From Lysinibacillus sp. B2A1 (lineage in GTDB: Bacteria > Bacillota > Bacilli > Bacillales_A > Planococcaceae), in assembly GCA_002973635.1 (NCBI GenBank), contig CP027224.1:2304501-2368500 (forward strand): 64,000 nucleotides of DNA, in the 5' to 3' direction. The notes below the pieces were generated by a model. The model was not told the origin of the DNA. It did no database searches and worked only from the letters and a program-made list of their open reading frames with translations. The position numbers were made by a program, and so were the translations under genes. This document shows positions 1 to 7,782 of the stretch, piece after piece. Positions within the stretch are counted from its first letter, which is position 1. Each line of letters opens with the position of its first letter.

Positions 1-95
1 TTGCGAAGCCGTTTGAGCATTCTAATGAGCAATTACAATACGCAGCATTACCAGCACCATCTACACAGCCATATCGTACTTTTTGTGGCACATAA
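1..95 (+). CDS. 3' end of an unidentified host protein (partial)
   Basis: Reading from base 3, 30 codons run open to a TAA at 93-95, and the peptide ends in [13 protein letters not shown] rho-independent terminator follows 9 bases later, which supports this frame as the true gene end. A competing frame stays open to about 156 but runs through the terminator and has an unlikely composition. The family cannot be recognised from 30 residues. Confidence 0.5.
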   Translation, partial: AKPFEHSNEQLQYAALPAPSTQPYRTFCGT

Positions 96-103
96 ATGGA
101 AAG

Positions 104-133
104 CGAGGGGAGCTCCCTTGGTTTTTTTATTTT
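104..133 (+). terminator. Rho-independent terminator
   Basis: A 6-bp stem (CGAGGG with CCCTTG) encloses a 5-base loop and is followed by a run of seven T. It sits just after the partial gene ending at 95. Confidence 0.75.
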
Positions 134-205
134 GTCAAAAGGTCACTTCATAGAATCTAAGCGCATACCCTATGTATGAATAAATGCTAAAGGAGACTAT
201 ATTAG

Positions 206-370
206 ATGCATAAATATTCAAAGGGTTGGTTTGTTAAAGAGTTGCGTACACATGGAATTCTAGTACATCCACAATTTAAAAATCATCTAGGGCTTTTTAA
301 GGAGTCTGAGCTTCGCAATTTATATTATCGCTTTGTTGTAAATGAAACGCTAGAAACGGATCAAAAATAA
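206..370 (+). CDS. DUF2639 family small protein (YflJ-like)
   Basis: This 54-residue protein begins MHKYSKGWFVKELRTHGI and has the basic/aromatic N-terminus and the LRNLYYRF segment of the DUF2639 family of Bacillales (YflJ in B. subtilis). The ATG at 206 lies 7 bases after an AAAGGAGA ribosome site. It has no signal peptide or membrane segment. Function is unknown in the family. It is a single gene between a terminator and the next gene's own ribosome site. Confidence 0.8.
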   Translation: MHKYSKGWFVKELRTHGILVHPQFKNHLGLFKESELRNLYYRFVVNETLETDQK

Positions 371-427
371 AATGTTTGAACTACTCTTTTGTAGGAGAGA
401 ATTGATTCTACAGAAGGGAGTGATTTG

Positions 428-1126
428 ATGTTGAGCAAACCATGGATTTTAACGCAAATATGGCAGGATGTATTATTTTTGCATTGGCCTGTCCCTCCTC
501 ATATACTAGAGCAACATATCCCTATAGATTTAAAATTAGATCTCTTTGAACAGAACGCTTGGTTAAGTATAGTGCTTTTTAAAGTAAAAGGACAACGACT
601 ACGAATGCTGCCACCATTTCCTGGAACTGATTCTTATGTACAGCTTAATATACGTACCTATGTGACGTATAAGGAGAAGAAAGGAATTTATTTTTTTACC
701 TTAGATGTTTCAAATCACTTTGTTGCACAATTAGCTTCAATGGGCGGTTTAAAATATCGTTATGCAAAAATGGCACTACGACAAAATGGGAATAACTATT
801 CTTTTACAGGTCATAGTAACATCTTTAAGGAAAGAGCAAGAATTTCTTATAAACCATTACCTAGTGAAATTACTAGCAGCAATTTTGATAAATGGTTAGT
901 AGAACGCTATTGCTCATGGACAAAATCGAATAATTTATTATTACGTATCGATATACATCATCTGCCTTGGCAGCTGCAAAAAGCACAGATCAATATTGAG
1001 CGCAATACGCTAGCACCTTTTATAAACGAAATGCTCCAAAGGACTCAACCAATAGTCCATTTTGCAAAGTGCAGGAAGGCGAAAATTTTTCTACCTGTAA
1101 TTGAGCAGAAAAACCAGATTTATTAA
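428..1126 (+). CDS. DUF2071 family protein (YqjF-like)
   Basis: The 232-residue product matches the YqjF/DUF2071 family: an N-terminal W-x-D-V-L-F-L-H-W-P-V segment, the central PPFPGTDSYVQLNIRTYV stretch, and a later short-chain-like barrel region. Length is typical of the family. I chose the ATG at 428 because the AAGGGAG ribosome site ends 7 bases upstream; a TTG three bases earlier is in frame but less well placed. Biochemical role is not established. Confidence 0.85.
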   Translation: MLSKPWILTQIWQDVLFLHWPVPPHILEQHIPIDLKLDLFEQNAWLSIVLFKVKGQRLRMLPPFPGTDSYVQLNIRTYVTYKEKKGIYFFTLDVSNHFVAQLASMGGLKYRYAKMALRQNGNNYSFTGHSNIFKERARISYKPLPSEITSSNFDKWLVERYCSWTKSNNLLLRIDIHHLPWQLQKAQINIERNTLAPFINEMLQRTQPIVHFAKCRKAKIFLPVIEQKNQIY

Positions 1127-1157
1127 CAAAAATCATTGTCAATAGATCTGGTATTTA
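1113..1157. terminator. Bidirectional terminator between convergent genes
   Basis: ACCAGAT at 1113-1119 pairs with ATCTGGT at 1145-1151. The right arm is followed by ATTTATT and the left is flanked by an A-rich tract. It overlaps the stop of the DUF2071 gene and lies against the 3' end of the minus-strand gene at 1161. Confidence 0.55.
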
Positions 1158-1160
1158 TTC

Positions 1161-1814
1161 CTAAAAGAGATAACAAAATTGTAGGACAATCGCTTGGGCA
1201 ATCATATCTGACATAGCAAGTGCTTCAGCCTCAATTTCATCAAAAATATTTACATCTGTTTGATAATCTTTTTGTATCATGGTTATGGCTTCATTTTTCG
1301 TTAACGCTAAATGTGTGTAGAACATTTTTTGCACACCTTCTATACTTAGGTAAGGATTAATACTGTGTAAAAATATAGCAATTTCGTCTGCGTTCCGATA
1401 CCATTCTTTTTCTTTAGCATCTGCTGTTTTAGCATCTCCCTTAGCAGCGGCAGTCACTAATTCTGCTGCTATAATAAGATGCTCTTTAATTAATGCAGCA
1501 TAACGATCAGCAATAGTATCACCATAGAATGGACGTAGACAGTTTCCTAAGTCGGTCGCATTACGTAACAATCGTTGTTGCACAAAGGGAAGGTCAGGCA
1601 GATTAAAAACAATGCTGATAATTGTCATCCTCGTCCAATTAACGTGCTCCATCCAGAGAAGTCGATTCATTGCCATAAAATCAGCTTCATTTTTACTTAT
1701 ACAGCGCCGACAATCATTTGACGGTTTTAAAAAATGGCGAACAGGTGCCGTATAATTAGTGTATGGAGCAGGATATAGCATACTTAGGGTAAACCCTTGT
1801 GCATAAGGATACAA
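1161..1814 (-). CDS. Conserved Bacillales protein of unknown function
   Basis: This 217-residue protein has two parts. The N-terminal 45 residues are Tyr/Pro-rich with a CRRC motif. The rest is helical, with the segments MNRLLWMEHVNWTRMTI and NADEIAIFLHSINPYLS that I associate with a family of cytosolic Bacillales proteins often misnamed in databases. There is no signal peptide or enzyme motif. The likely start is the TTG at 1814, with AAGGAG seven bases upstream; the ATG just before it is in another frame and too close to the ribosome site. No function is assigned. Confidence 0.7.
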   Translation of the reverse strand: MYPYAQGFTLSMLYPAPYTNYTAPVRHFLKPSNDCRRCISKNEADFMAMNRLLWMEHVNWTRMTIISIVFNLPDLPFVQQRLLRNATDLGNCLRPFYGDTIADRYAALIKEHLIIAAELVTAAAKGDAKTADAKEKEWYRNADEIAIFLHSINPYLSIEGVQKMFYTHLALTKNEAITMIQKDYQTDVNIFDEIEAEALAMSDMIAQAIVLQFCYLF

Positions 1815-1891
1815 TCATTCACTCCTTTTTATTTTTCCTTTACTTTAGAATACTCTTTAAAAGTTTCGAGTATGATAGAAGGCAAAATTGA

Positions 1892-2638
1892 TTATTCTTC
1901 ATACATCATTTTCTTTGTCATACCCCCATCGACAGTAAGATTGATGCCTGTTACAAAATTATTTGCAGGGTTTGTTAAATAGAGACAGGCTTGAGCAATA
2001 TCTTCAGGAACACCTACACGTCCAGATAAATGCTGCGCATGATCCACATGACGAAGCTGCTGATAATCACCGGTTTCAATCCATCCTGGTGAAATACAAT
2101 TAACGGTAATATGATCTGGACCTAATGACCGTGCTAAAGCATGCGTTAACGCGACAATTCCACCCTTTGTTGCCGCATAAGCCTCTGTTTCAGGCTCAGA
2201 CATTTCAGCACGAGTAGAGGCCAGAGAAACAATCGCACCACCGTGCTCATGAGACCTCATCACTTTCGCAGCCTCCCTTGCACAGAAAAAGGCACTCGAT
2301 AAATTAGATTGCATCATATCATTCCATTCCTTAAATGTTACGTCATATGGAGATTTATGTTGAAACTTACCCGCATTATTTATTAAAATATGAATAGTAC
2401 CAAAATAATCAGAGGTCCTTTGCATTAACTGAATAATATCTTGTTCCTTTGTCACATCAGTATGAATAAAAAGCGCAGAATATCCTTGCTCTAGCAAATC
2501 GCACTCTACTTGCTGACCTAACTCTCTGTTCACATCAGCAATAACAACATGAGCACCCTGTCTCGCATACGCAAGCACAATGCCTTTACCAATGCCTTGT
2601 GCACCACCCGTGACAATAACTACTGATTCTTTAAACAT
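1892..2638 (-). CDS. SDR family NAD(P)-dependent oxidoreductase
   Basis: This is a classical short-chain dehydrogenase/reductase of 248 residues. It has the cofactor loop TGGAQGIG (residues 10-17), NNAG (87-90), catalytic Ser141, and the YAATK motif giving Tyr154 and Lys158. The C-terminal TVDGG is typical of 3-oxoacyl-ACP or glucose dehydrogenase-like members. Substrate cannot be read from sequence. The start at 2638 is preferred over the ATG at 2644 because the GGGAGGT site touches the earlier ATG and is 7 bases from the later one. It is a cytosolic enzyme, transcribed alone. Confidence 0.88.
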   Translation of the reverse strand: MFKESVVIVTGGAQGIGKGIVLAYARQGAHVVIADVNRELGQQVECDLLEQGYSALFIHTDVTKEQDIIQLMQRTSDYFGTIHILINNAGKFQHKSPYDVTFKEWNDMMQSNLSSAFFCAREAAKVMRSHEHGGAIVSLASTRAEMSEPETEAYAATKGGIVALTHALARSLGPDHITVNCISPGWIETGDYQQLRHVDHAQHLSGRVGVPEDIAQACLYLTNPANNFVTGINLTVDGGMTKKMMYEE

Positions 2639-2857
2639 AATCATACCTCCCGTTTTTGCTACTCATCATTTTAGCAAAAATAACGGTCATGACTAGAAAA
2701 AAGAACAGGCAAAGATTCATAATGTCACTCTTGAAATCATATAATAATCTCTATGAGGCAAACCTTGCCTTCAAAGTAAAATTAATGTTGACATTTCCCT
2801 CTAAAGTACATATAATAAATATTGTCCTTCATATGCAATATATAGAAACGACATCAT

Positions 2858-2931
<74 letters not shown>

Positions 2932-2973
2932 TCCATTACAAATTAAAGGTTAATTTTTAACCGAAGTGAAAAG

Positions 2974-3014
2974 CGCTTGAAACCTTATGAATACTGGGTT
3001 TTGAGCGTTTTTTT
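2974..3014. terminator. Terminator after tRNA / integrase
   Basis: CGCTTGAAACC pairs with GGTTTTGAGCG around a short loop, and seven T follow. It lies between the tRNA and the convergent integrase gene. Confidence 0.7.
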
Positions 3015-3066
3015 GTTTTTATAGATATTTTGAAAATCGCATAGAATAACATATTAAATTTAAATT

Positions 3067-3087
3067 AGGTAAACAAAATGTAAACAT
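3067..3087. repeat. Integrase arm-type repeat, left end
   Basis: The 21-base stretch begins AGGTAAACAAAA and ends GTAAACAT, with an internal GTAAACA direct repeat. It matches the stretch at 48273-48293 in 20 of 21 positions. Paired arm repeats just inside both ends are typical binding sites for the N-terminal domain of tyrosine integrases. Confidence 0.6.
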
Positions 3088-3102
3088 GGTGAACAAAGAA
3101 AT

Positions 3103-4197
3103 CTAAGATGAATAAACGTTAATTGCAATTTCTTCATCTCGTTCTTCCATTTCTTTTAATACATGTGAGTAGTGATCAAGTGTTGTTTGAATATCTGAAT
3201 GTCCTAAGCGTTTGGAAACAGAATGAATATTAGCACCTTTGTAGATTAAGACACTGGCATGTGTATGTCGTAAACCATGAATGGAAATATGCTCGATCTC
3301 CAATGCATCAAGAGTTTTTCGTAATAATTTATTAGCACCTTCATTTGTTACGGTTTTAATAGCAGATTGCCTATAAAAAACCAAATTGTTTTCGTTTTCT
3401 GGTAGAGCTAATATTAATTTCTTAAATTCATTCATAACTTTCTTATCAATGGAAATTTTTCTTTCTGATTGTTCATTTTTTAAGGAGCTAAATCCAGTTC
3501 CTCTTTTGTAGTCCCATGCTCTATAAACTTTTATTTGGTTCGTTTTAAAATCAAAACAATCTATTGTTAGTCCTGTTAACTCACCAAAACGAAGCCCTGA
3601 TACAAGCCCCAATAAAATTAAATGGTAAGTGCTTGTGGAAGGCGATAAACGATTAAATAATTCATTATATAATTTAACACTATCATTATAATTCAGGTGT
3701 TTATCTTCACTCTTTTTAGCGTTATGAGTAGCGTTTAATTCCACTTTACGAGTGAAGTCTATCGTTATATATCCTTCCTCAATTGCATCTTTTACACATG
3801 CTCTGATGTGTGTATTAAGCTTTCTAACGGTCTCCCTTGATTTACCTTTACCATATTCATTTAAAAACACTTGGTAATCAGCTCGAGTGATTTTCTGAAT
3901 CGGTTTATCTTTGAAATGTTCCTTAACACGTTCAACAGAATTTGAATAACGGTTGTAGGTATTAATGTGTTTATTGGATTTATACAATTCAATCCATTCT
4001 TCAAAATAAATTGAGAACGCTTTTTCTTTAACAATTACTTGATTACCTTTTTTTAATAGCAGTTCTTTTTCTGCTGCAGCTAGTTGTGCCTCTCTCTTAG
4101 TAGCAAAACCACCTTTTGAAATAGGCTTTCTTTTGCCATCCACATAGTGATTAATCATATATTGCCATGAACTACCGCGTTTTGTGATACTAGCCAT
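3103..4197 (-). CDS. int: Tyrosine-type phage integrase
   Basis: This 364-residue integrase inserts and excises the prophage at tRNA-Arg. It has an AP2-like arm-binding N-terminus (residues 1-50), a SAM-like core-binding domain (about 60-150), and a catalytic domain with Arg203 (GLRFGEL), Lys240, His307 and Arg310 (HGLRHTHAS), His333 (LGH) and the nucleophile Tyr343 (DHYSHV). All catalytic residues are present. The ATG at 4197 follows an AAAGGAG site. It lies beside attL and faces the tRNA, the usual arrangement for this class. Confidence 0.95.
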   Translation of the reverse strand: MASITKRGSSWQYMINHYVDGKRKPISKGGFATKREAQLAAAEKELLLKKGNQVIVKEKAFSIYFEEWIELYKSNKHINTYNRYSNSVERVKEHFKDKPIQKITRADYQVFLNEYGKGKSRETVRKLNTHIRACVKDAIEEGYITIDFTRKVELNATHNAKKSEDKHLNYNDSVKLYNELFNRLSPSTSTYHLILLGLVSGLRFGELTGLTIDCFDFKTNQIKVYRAWDYKRGTGFSSLKNEQSERKISIDKKVMNEFKKLILALPENENNLVFYRQSAIKTVTNEGANKLLRKTLDALEIEHISIHGLRHTHASVLIYKGANIHSVSKRLGHSDIQTTLDHYSHVLKEMEERDEEIAINVYSS

Positions 4198-4255
4198 TAT
4201 AAAAATCTCCTTTTTGATTTATAAGAAAAGAGCAAGACGGATGAGTCTGCTCTTT

Positions 4256-4915
4256 TTAACTACAAGGTGGTTCTGTAAAATATTTTACGATTTTACCATA
4301 AATCTTAATGTTGTTTTCTAAATTACTTAATTTCACTACATATTGTCTAAATGACCTATCATTTGAGTCAGGACTAAAGATAATCTCAGATCTTTCAGTA
4401 TCAACGAATATCCTTTTTACCGAATATTCATTATCACCATTACTGAATAAAACAATATCATCATTTCTAATCTTTTCAATTTCAGTTGGTTTAACAGCTA
4501 ATAGAGAACCATCTAGAAATACTTTATTCATAGAATCGCCATTTGCTTTTACAAAAAAAATATCTTCATGATTTGCCCATTTACCCATAAACGTGTCAGG
4601 TAAAGTAATCTTTTGAACATCATCTTCTAATATACTTTCTATGCTTGTTGGTAATCCAGCAGCAACATTAGCATCATAAAAATTATATGTAGAAGAGAAA
4701 GAAAGTGGATCCTCTGCTTGCCACCCCATCAAATATGCTGGAGGAACATCATATAACATAGCTAATTGTTCAATTGTCTCAAGTTTTAAGTTTTTAATAT
4801 TACCACTTTCATACCTTTGAACAGTTGCTTCTGTTTTACCTAGAACTTCGCCAACAAAAGCAAGTGTTAAATTTCTTTTTTGACGTGCTATTCTTAATCT
4901 GTTTCCGATATCCAT
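4256..4915 (-). CDS. CI-like repressor, XRE + S24 peptidase (LexA-like)
   Basis: This 219-residue lysogeny repressor has an N-terminal XRE helix-turn-helix (residues 5-60) and a C-terminal S24/LexA fold. The fold carries Ser128 (GDSM) and Lys167 as the catalytic pair and a candidate Ala-Gly cleavage bond near residues 85-87 (VAAGLP). It should self-cleave with RecA help during the SOS response. The start at 4915 has a GAGGAGGTG site; an in-frame upstream ATG at 5023 would run back through the operator region and is unlikely. It is divergent from the Cro-like gene. Confidence 0.92.
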   Translation of the reverse strand: MDIGNRLRIARQKRNLTLAFVGEVLGKTEATVQRYESGNIKNLKLETIEQLAMLYDVPPAYLMGWQAEDPLSFSSTYNFYDANVAAGLPTSIESILEDDVQKITLPDTFMGKWANHEDIFFVKANGDSMNKVFLDGSLLAVKPTEIEKIRNDDIVLFSNGDNEYSVKRIFVDTERSEIIFSPDSNDRSFRQYVVKLSNLENNIKIYGKIVKYFTEPPCS

Positions 4916-4951
4916 AAATATCACCTCCTCTTTATTTATAGTATACAATAA

Positions 4952-4970
4952 ACTTTCGTAAAATGAAAGT
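4952..4970. promoter_or_regulatory. Repressor operator 1
   Basis: ACTTTCGTAAAATGAAAGT is an imperfect 19-base palindrome just upstream of the repressor start. It shares its layout with the sites at 5037 and 5286. Confidence 0.65.
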
Positions 4971-5036
4971 TTGCTTTCTTGTTTTCTAAATCTTGCATTT
5001 TGTGGTTGAAAGTTATTATTCATATTGCTATTATTA

Positions 5037-5055
5037 ACTTACGTAAAAAGAAAGT
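5037..5055. promoter_or_regulatory. Repressor operator 2
   Basis: ACTTACGTAAAAAGAAAGT differs from operator 1 at two positions and ends 13 bases before the Cro-like start codon. It is placed to control rightward early transcription. Confidence 0.65.
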
Positions 5056-5068
5056 AGGTGATAGGAAT

Positions 5069-5317
5069 ATGAAACCTAGCATTAATTCAGAATTACTAGA
5101 ATCAAAAATGCTTTTAGCTGGGTTTAAATCTAGAAAATCTTTTGCAGAAGCTCTTGGTGTATCAGAACACAGTGTTAGCAACTTATTGAATCGTGTTTAT
5201 AACCCTTCCTTTGAGCTAATGAATAAAATTTATCGAACTTTAGATTTAAAACCAGATGAAGGTCAGGAAATTTTTTTTGGGAACTACTTACGTAATACGA
5301 AAGTTATGGTTGTATGA
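5069..5317 (+). CDS. Cro-like XRE regulator
   Basis: This 82-residue protein is a single helix-turn-helix domain (SFAEALGVSEHSVSNLLNR near residues 25-43). It is the first gene of the rightward early operon and divergent from the CI-like repressor, which is the Cro position. The ATG at 5069 follows AGGTGATAGGA. A third operator-like site lies inside its 3' end, so its own or downstream transcription may be autoregulated. Confidence 0.85.
   Translation: MKPSINSELLESKMLLAGFKSRKSFAEALGVSEHSVSNLLNRVYNPSFELMNKIYRTLDLKPDEGQEIFFGNYLRNTKVMVV
5286..5304. promoter_or_regulatory. Repressor operator 3, inside the Cro-like gene
   Basis: ACTTACGTAATACGAAAGT matches operator 2 in 17 of 19 positions and lies within the last codons of the Cro-like gene. 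Confidence 0.55.
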
Positions 5318-5438
5318 AGGAGTGGATGCAGTTCTAAAAAATATCATTCCTTATCTAGAAATCGATGGGGCAAATTGCCATGTGAATCATAAAAGCGCTG
5401 TGATACCTAGCCAACGAAGGTATAGTCATAACTTATAG
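5310..5438 (+). CDS. Possible small phage protein, uncertain
   Basis: An open frame overlapping the end of the Cro-like gene encodes a protein-like sequence (VLKNIIPYLEIDGANCHVNH, then SAVIPSQRRYSHNL). No start has a convincing ribosome site: TTG 5310 and GTG 5322 are both weak. It could be a real 38-42 residue early protein or the remains of one. I do not recognise a family. Confidence 0.3.
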   Translation: MYEGVDAVLKNIIPYLEIDGANCHVNHKSAVIPSQRRYSHNL

Positions 5439-5488
5439 CTTACATGACGGTAGCAACGTTAGATTATTTTGGAAGGAGATGGGTTCGA

Positions 5489-5650
5489 GTGGTTCTGTTA
5501 AGTTTTCAAGAGATTCTATTAATTATATCTATAGCACTACGTAACGTTGAGCTGGGAGAAAGAATAAAGATGCTAGAGCAAGAAACCTCAAAAAAAGAAG
5601 CCCATATAAATTACTTAGAGGGCTTCATAAAAGGTAGGGGAGAAATTTAG
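5489..5650 (+). CDS. Small early phage protein, hydrophobic N-terminus
   Basis: This 53-residue product starts at GTG 5489, preceded by GGAAGGAGAT. Residues 1-17 are hydrophobic (VLLSFQEILLIISIAL) and the remainder is charged with coiled-coil character. It could be a small membrane-associated protein. It is convergent with the gene ending at 5651 with no intergenic space. No family is recognised. Confidence 0.5.
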   Translation: MVLLSFQEILLIISIALRNVELGERIKMLEQETSKKEAHINYLEGFIKGRGEI

Positions 5651-6334
5651 TTAACTTAGATTTTTAAAGATAGCATCAAATTCTTTGAATTTTTTAGGGT
5701 CGTTGGCTATCTCCTTCATAAGAATCTCTGCAAATTTATTTTCTGGTGCGGCTGTATTTTTTTGGATTTGCTCAATGGCTAATTCAACCGTTTGTTTTGC
5801 GAATTCATCATTACGTTTTAGCATTATACCTTTTAAATCTTCTATTTCATCTTGAATTTTTAAAAGGTACGGAGTGATATTCTGATGCACAGGTTCGTTT
5901 TCTTTTTCGTTTTGTTCAATAGAAAAATCAAAAGAATTAATTGTTTCAGCTAGACGCTCTTTTGCGGCAGAGGCTTTATCTAAATTATCAGTAGCGTAAG
6001 TTATTGTACGTAAACTTGCAAGGTCAAAAGGAATATCTGTTCCTTCTTTCATAATAGGAATTAATGGCTTTCCCAAAGCGTGGCGATATCCAATTTCATA
6101 AAAAGCATTTGGGTTGTATTCAGACATATCCGCAATTATTAAATCGGCTGTTTTCAAATGTTCATAGATAGTATTGTCAATACGGTCTGTGCCATAAATT
6201 TGGTCAACACGTATCACTTGGAAATGCAGTTCTTGACAAACTGGTTGAATAATGTGTTTTAAAACAGTATCAGAATTTTTCCGAGTTTCTGAACCTTCAT
6301 TACCTATTGGACAAACGATAAAACATGTTTTCAT
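5651..6334 (-). CDS. Nucleoside deoxyribosyltransferase/TIR-like protein
   Basis: The N-terminal half (residues 1-125) has the signature of the nucleoside 2-deoxyribosyltransferase/TIR-like superfamily: CFIVCPIGNEGSETRKNSD at residues 4-22, then DLIIADMSEYNPNAFYEIG at 64-82, with Glu80 in the place of the catalytic Glu. The C-terminal half is charged, coiled-coil-like and Lys/Glu-rich. The start at 6334 follows AGGGGAG by 7 bases. It is transcribed against the early operon and is divergent from a small XRE gene with a palindrome between them. Related folds act as NAD- or nucleotide-cleaving effectors in anti-phage systems; that role here is an inference. Confidence 0.72.
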   Translation of the reverse strand: MKTCFIVCPIGNEGSETRKNSDTVLKHIIQPVCQELHFQVIRVDQIYGTDRIDNTIYEHLKTADLIIADMSEYNPNAFYEIGYRHALGKPLIPIMKEGTDIPFDLASLRTITYATDNLDKASAAKERLAETINSFDFSIEQNEKENEPVHQNITPYLLKIQDEIEDLKGIMLKRNDEFAKQTVELAIEQIQKNTAAPENKFAEILMKEIANDPKKFKEFDAIFKNLS

Positions 6335-6388
6335 ATAAAATCTCCCCTTCAACTAATTTAGGAATATTAGTATATTCGAACAAATGTT

Positions 6389-6406
6389 ACCACGATATAT
6401 TGTGGT
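6389..6406. promoter_or_regulatory. Palindrome between divergent genes
   Basis: ACCACGATATATTGTGGT has perfect 5-base outer arms around GATATATT. It lies between the minus-strand gene starting at 6334 and the XRE gene starting at 6432, a natural operator position for that regulator. Confidence 0.45.
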
Positions 6407-6431
6407 GGTCAATTGATAGGGGGTCTATATA

Positions 6432-6623
6432 TTGAAAATTCGTGTTAAGGAGTTAAGAGAGTATCGTAAGCTATCGAGGTATCGACTTGCTAAACTCTCA
6501 GGGGTAAATGAATCTACTCTTCAAATGATAGAAAATAGCAAGAATCCAAATCCTACATTTCGTGTCATGTGCAAAATAGCAGATGCTTTGGGAGTGAGTT
6601 TGGATGATCTAAGAAATGAATGA
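6432..6623 (+). CDS. Small XRE-family regulator
   Basis: This 63-residue protein is one Cro/CI-type helix-turn-helix (YRLAKLSGVNESTLQMIENS, then FRVMCKIADALGVSLDDL). The start is TTG 6432 behind AGGGGGT. It is divergent from the deoxyribosyltransferase-like gene and may control that gene as well as the early operon. Confidence 0.8.
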   Translation: MKIRVKELREYRKLSRYRLAKLSGVNESTLQMIENSKNPNPTFRVMCKIADALGVSLDDLRNE

Positions 6624-6703
6624 ATCAATTTGAAGCTCGTAGTTACCCAAAACAGACAGGCAGTAACTACACAATGATGTTTGCTCAAATTTGGGCTTAC
6701 TGA
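6620..6703 (+). CDS. Possible 27-residue peptide
   Basis: ATG 6620 overlaps the stop of the XRE gene by four bases (ATGA) and encodes MNQFEARSYPKQTGSNYTMM followed by FAQIWAY. The overlap hints at translational coupling, but the size makes this tentative. Confidence 0.25.
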   Translation: MNQFEARSYPKQTGSNYTMMFAQIWAY

Positions 6704-6719
6704 AAAAGAGGTGATTTGA

Positions 6720-7040
6720 TTGCAACAACTGCAAGTTAATTTAACTGTTCCTGTACCAGATGAGTATGTGTTAATCAATCGAGTTGAATACGAAGAATTA
6801 CAAACTCATTCTCTACATGGTGTCTATTGGACAATGGTTGATTTAGAGAACCGTATTGGAAAAAAGCAAGTGTGGATTAAAGATAATATTTTGTATCCGC
6901 AAAAGTTCAAAAGACAGTTAGATGTTTCGCAAGGTGGATTTGTTTATTATCCAAAAGCTAAAGGTGAAAAATGGAGCTTCTTAGCTTCTAAGATGTCTCA
7001 GTTTTTGGAAGATAACTTTTACACAATATTTAAAGGGTAG
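6720..7040 (+). CDS. DUF771 family phage protein
   Basis: This 106-residue protein begins after an AAAGAGGTG site with TTG 6720 and has the DUF771 pattern: a variable N-terminus, W-x-M-x-D-L-E-x-R at about residue 38, and WIKDNILYPQKFKRQL. DUF771 proteins are common in early regions of Firmicutes phages, next to the lysogeny genes. The segment GKKQVWIKDNIL resembles a small winged-helix or excisionase-type DNA-binding motif, which is an inference. Confidence 0.8.
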   Translation: MQQLQVNLTVPVPDEYVLINRVEYEELQTHSLHGVYWTMVDLENRIGKKQVWIKDNILYPQKFKRQLDVSQGGFVYYPKAKGEKWSFLASKMSQFLEDNFYTIFKG

Positions 7041-7050
7041 GTGAAACCAA

Positions 7051-7194
7051 ATGAACACAACCAACCTAGAGTGGCGAGCAGAAAAGTCTGATGATAGCAG
7101 AACTGAAAAATTGCGTGAGGCAATTAGGAAAACAGTTGCTATGTGGTCAGCAAGATGGGCTCAGGTAAAGGCAGGTGAATCGAATGAAAGGTAG
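7051..7194 (+). CDS. Small early phage protein
   Basis: A 47-residue basic, helical protein (MNTTNLEWRAEKSDDSRTEK at the start) begins at ATG 7051, ten bases after GTAGGTGA. It overlaps the next gene by 11 bases. No family is recognised. Confidence 0.5.
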   Translation: MNTTNLEWRAEKSDDSRTEKLREAIRKTVAMWSARWAQVKAGESNER

Positions 7195-7546
7195 TTTCCA
7201 TCAATCTCGTAGGCAATCAAATTTTTACAACTACTTGAAACCGGACAAGCAATTAGCTTATGCAAAGCAATGGGTAGCCACTTTGAATAGCAAATTATTA
7301 GAGCCATTCGTGAAAATTACAGGTGCTACAAAATTTAATCGTGAAGTGTTTTACGAAATTGACATTGAAAGATTATTGGAAGTAGAAGAAGAAAATCAGA
7401 GGTTACGTGAAGCACTTGAGTTTTATGGAGACAACTCAAATTACTTAATTGAATGGAGCGACAAATGTGATGAATACATGCCTTCTGTCGCTGACAACGA
7501 TGGTGGGGAAATCGCACGTCAAGCACTGGCAGGTGAATCCAAATGA
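7184..7546 (+). CDS. Early phage protein with coiled-coil segment
   Basis: This 120-residue protein has a basic N-terminus (MKGSFHQSRRQSNFYNYL), a helical region, and a heptad-like segment IERLLEVEEENQRLREALEF near residues 60-80. ATG 7184 is preferred over GTG 7175 because the CAGGTG site lies at better spacing. It overlaps the next gene by four bases, as in a tight phage operon. Function is unknown. Confidence 0.6.
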   Translation: MKGSFHQSRRQSNFYNYLKPDKQLAYAKQWVATLNSKLLEPFVKITGATKFNREVFYEIDIERLLEVEEENQRLREALEFYGDNSNYLIEWSDKCDEYMPSVADNDGGEIARQALAGESK

Positions 7547-7782
7547 ACATTAAACCAGTGCCGGATGATTTAGTAGGTGAAGTACTAACAAGTCTTGTAA
7601 ATCCACTATTTGAATTACACCAAATTGCTTTATATCTTCCAATAAACGTTTTATCAGATGTGAAACAGCGTATAGGTGATTGGCTTGCCAGTGGTGGCAA
7701 AGAAACAGATCCATACATTAGGCAACAAGTCGCTTATGCGAAGAAAGTTTATACAGCTTTGAGGGGAGGTGAAATAGGGTGA
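7543..7782 (+). CDS. DUF6877-like small phage protein
   Basis: This 79-residue protein has the LPINVLSDVKQRIGDWLASG segment followed by D-P-Y-I-R-Q-Q, which resembles the DUF6877 group of Firmicutes phage proteins. It overlaps both neighbours by four bases. Function is unknown. Confidence 0.6.
   Translation: MNIKPVPDDLVGEVLTSLVNPLFELHQIALYLPINVLSDVKQRIGDWLASGGKETDPYIRQQVAYAKKVYTALRGGEIG

Noticed and set aside
1..156. Open frame from base 1 to about 156 on the plus strand
   Set aside because: It runs through a rho-independent terminator and has an unlikely His/Tyr-rich composition. The frame ending at 95 is a better gene end.
4916..5023. N-terminal extension of the repressor to ATG 5023
   Set aside because: It would translate through operator 1 and the promoter region. 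The GAGGAGGTG site supports the start at 4915.
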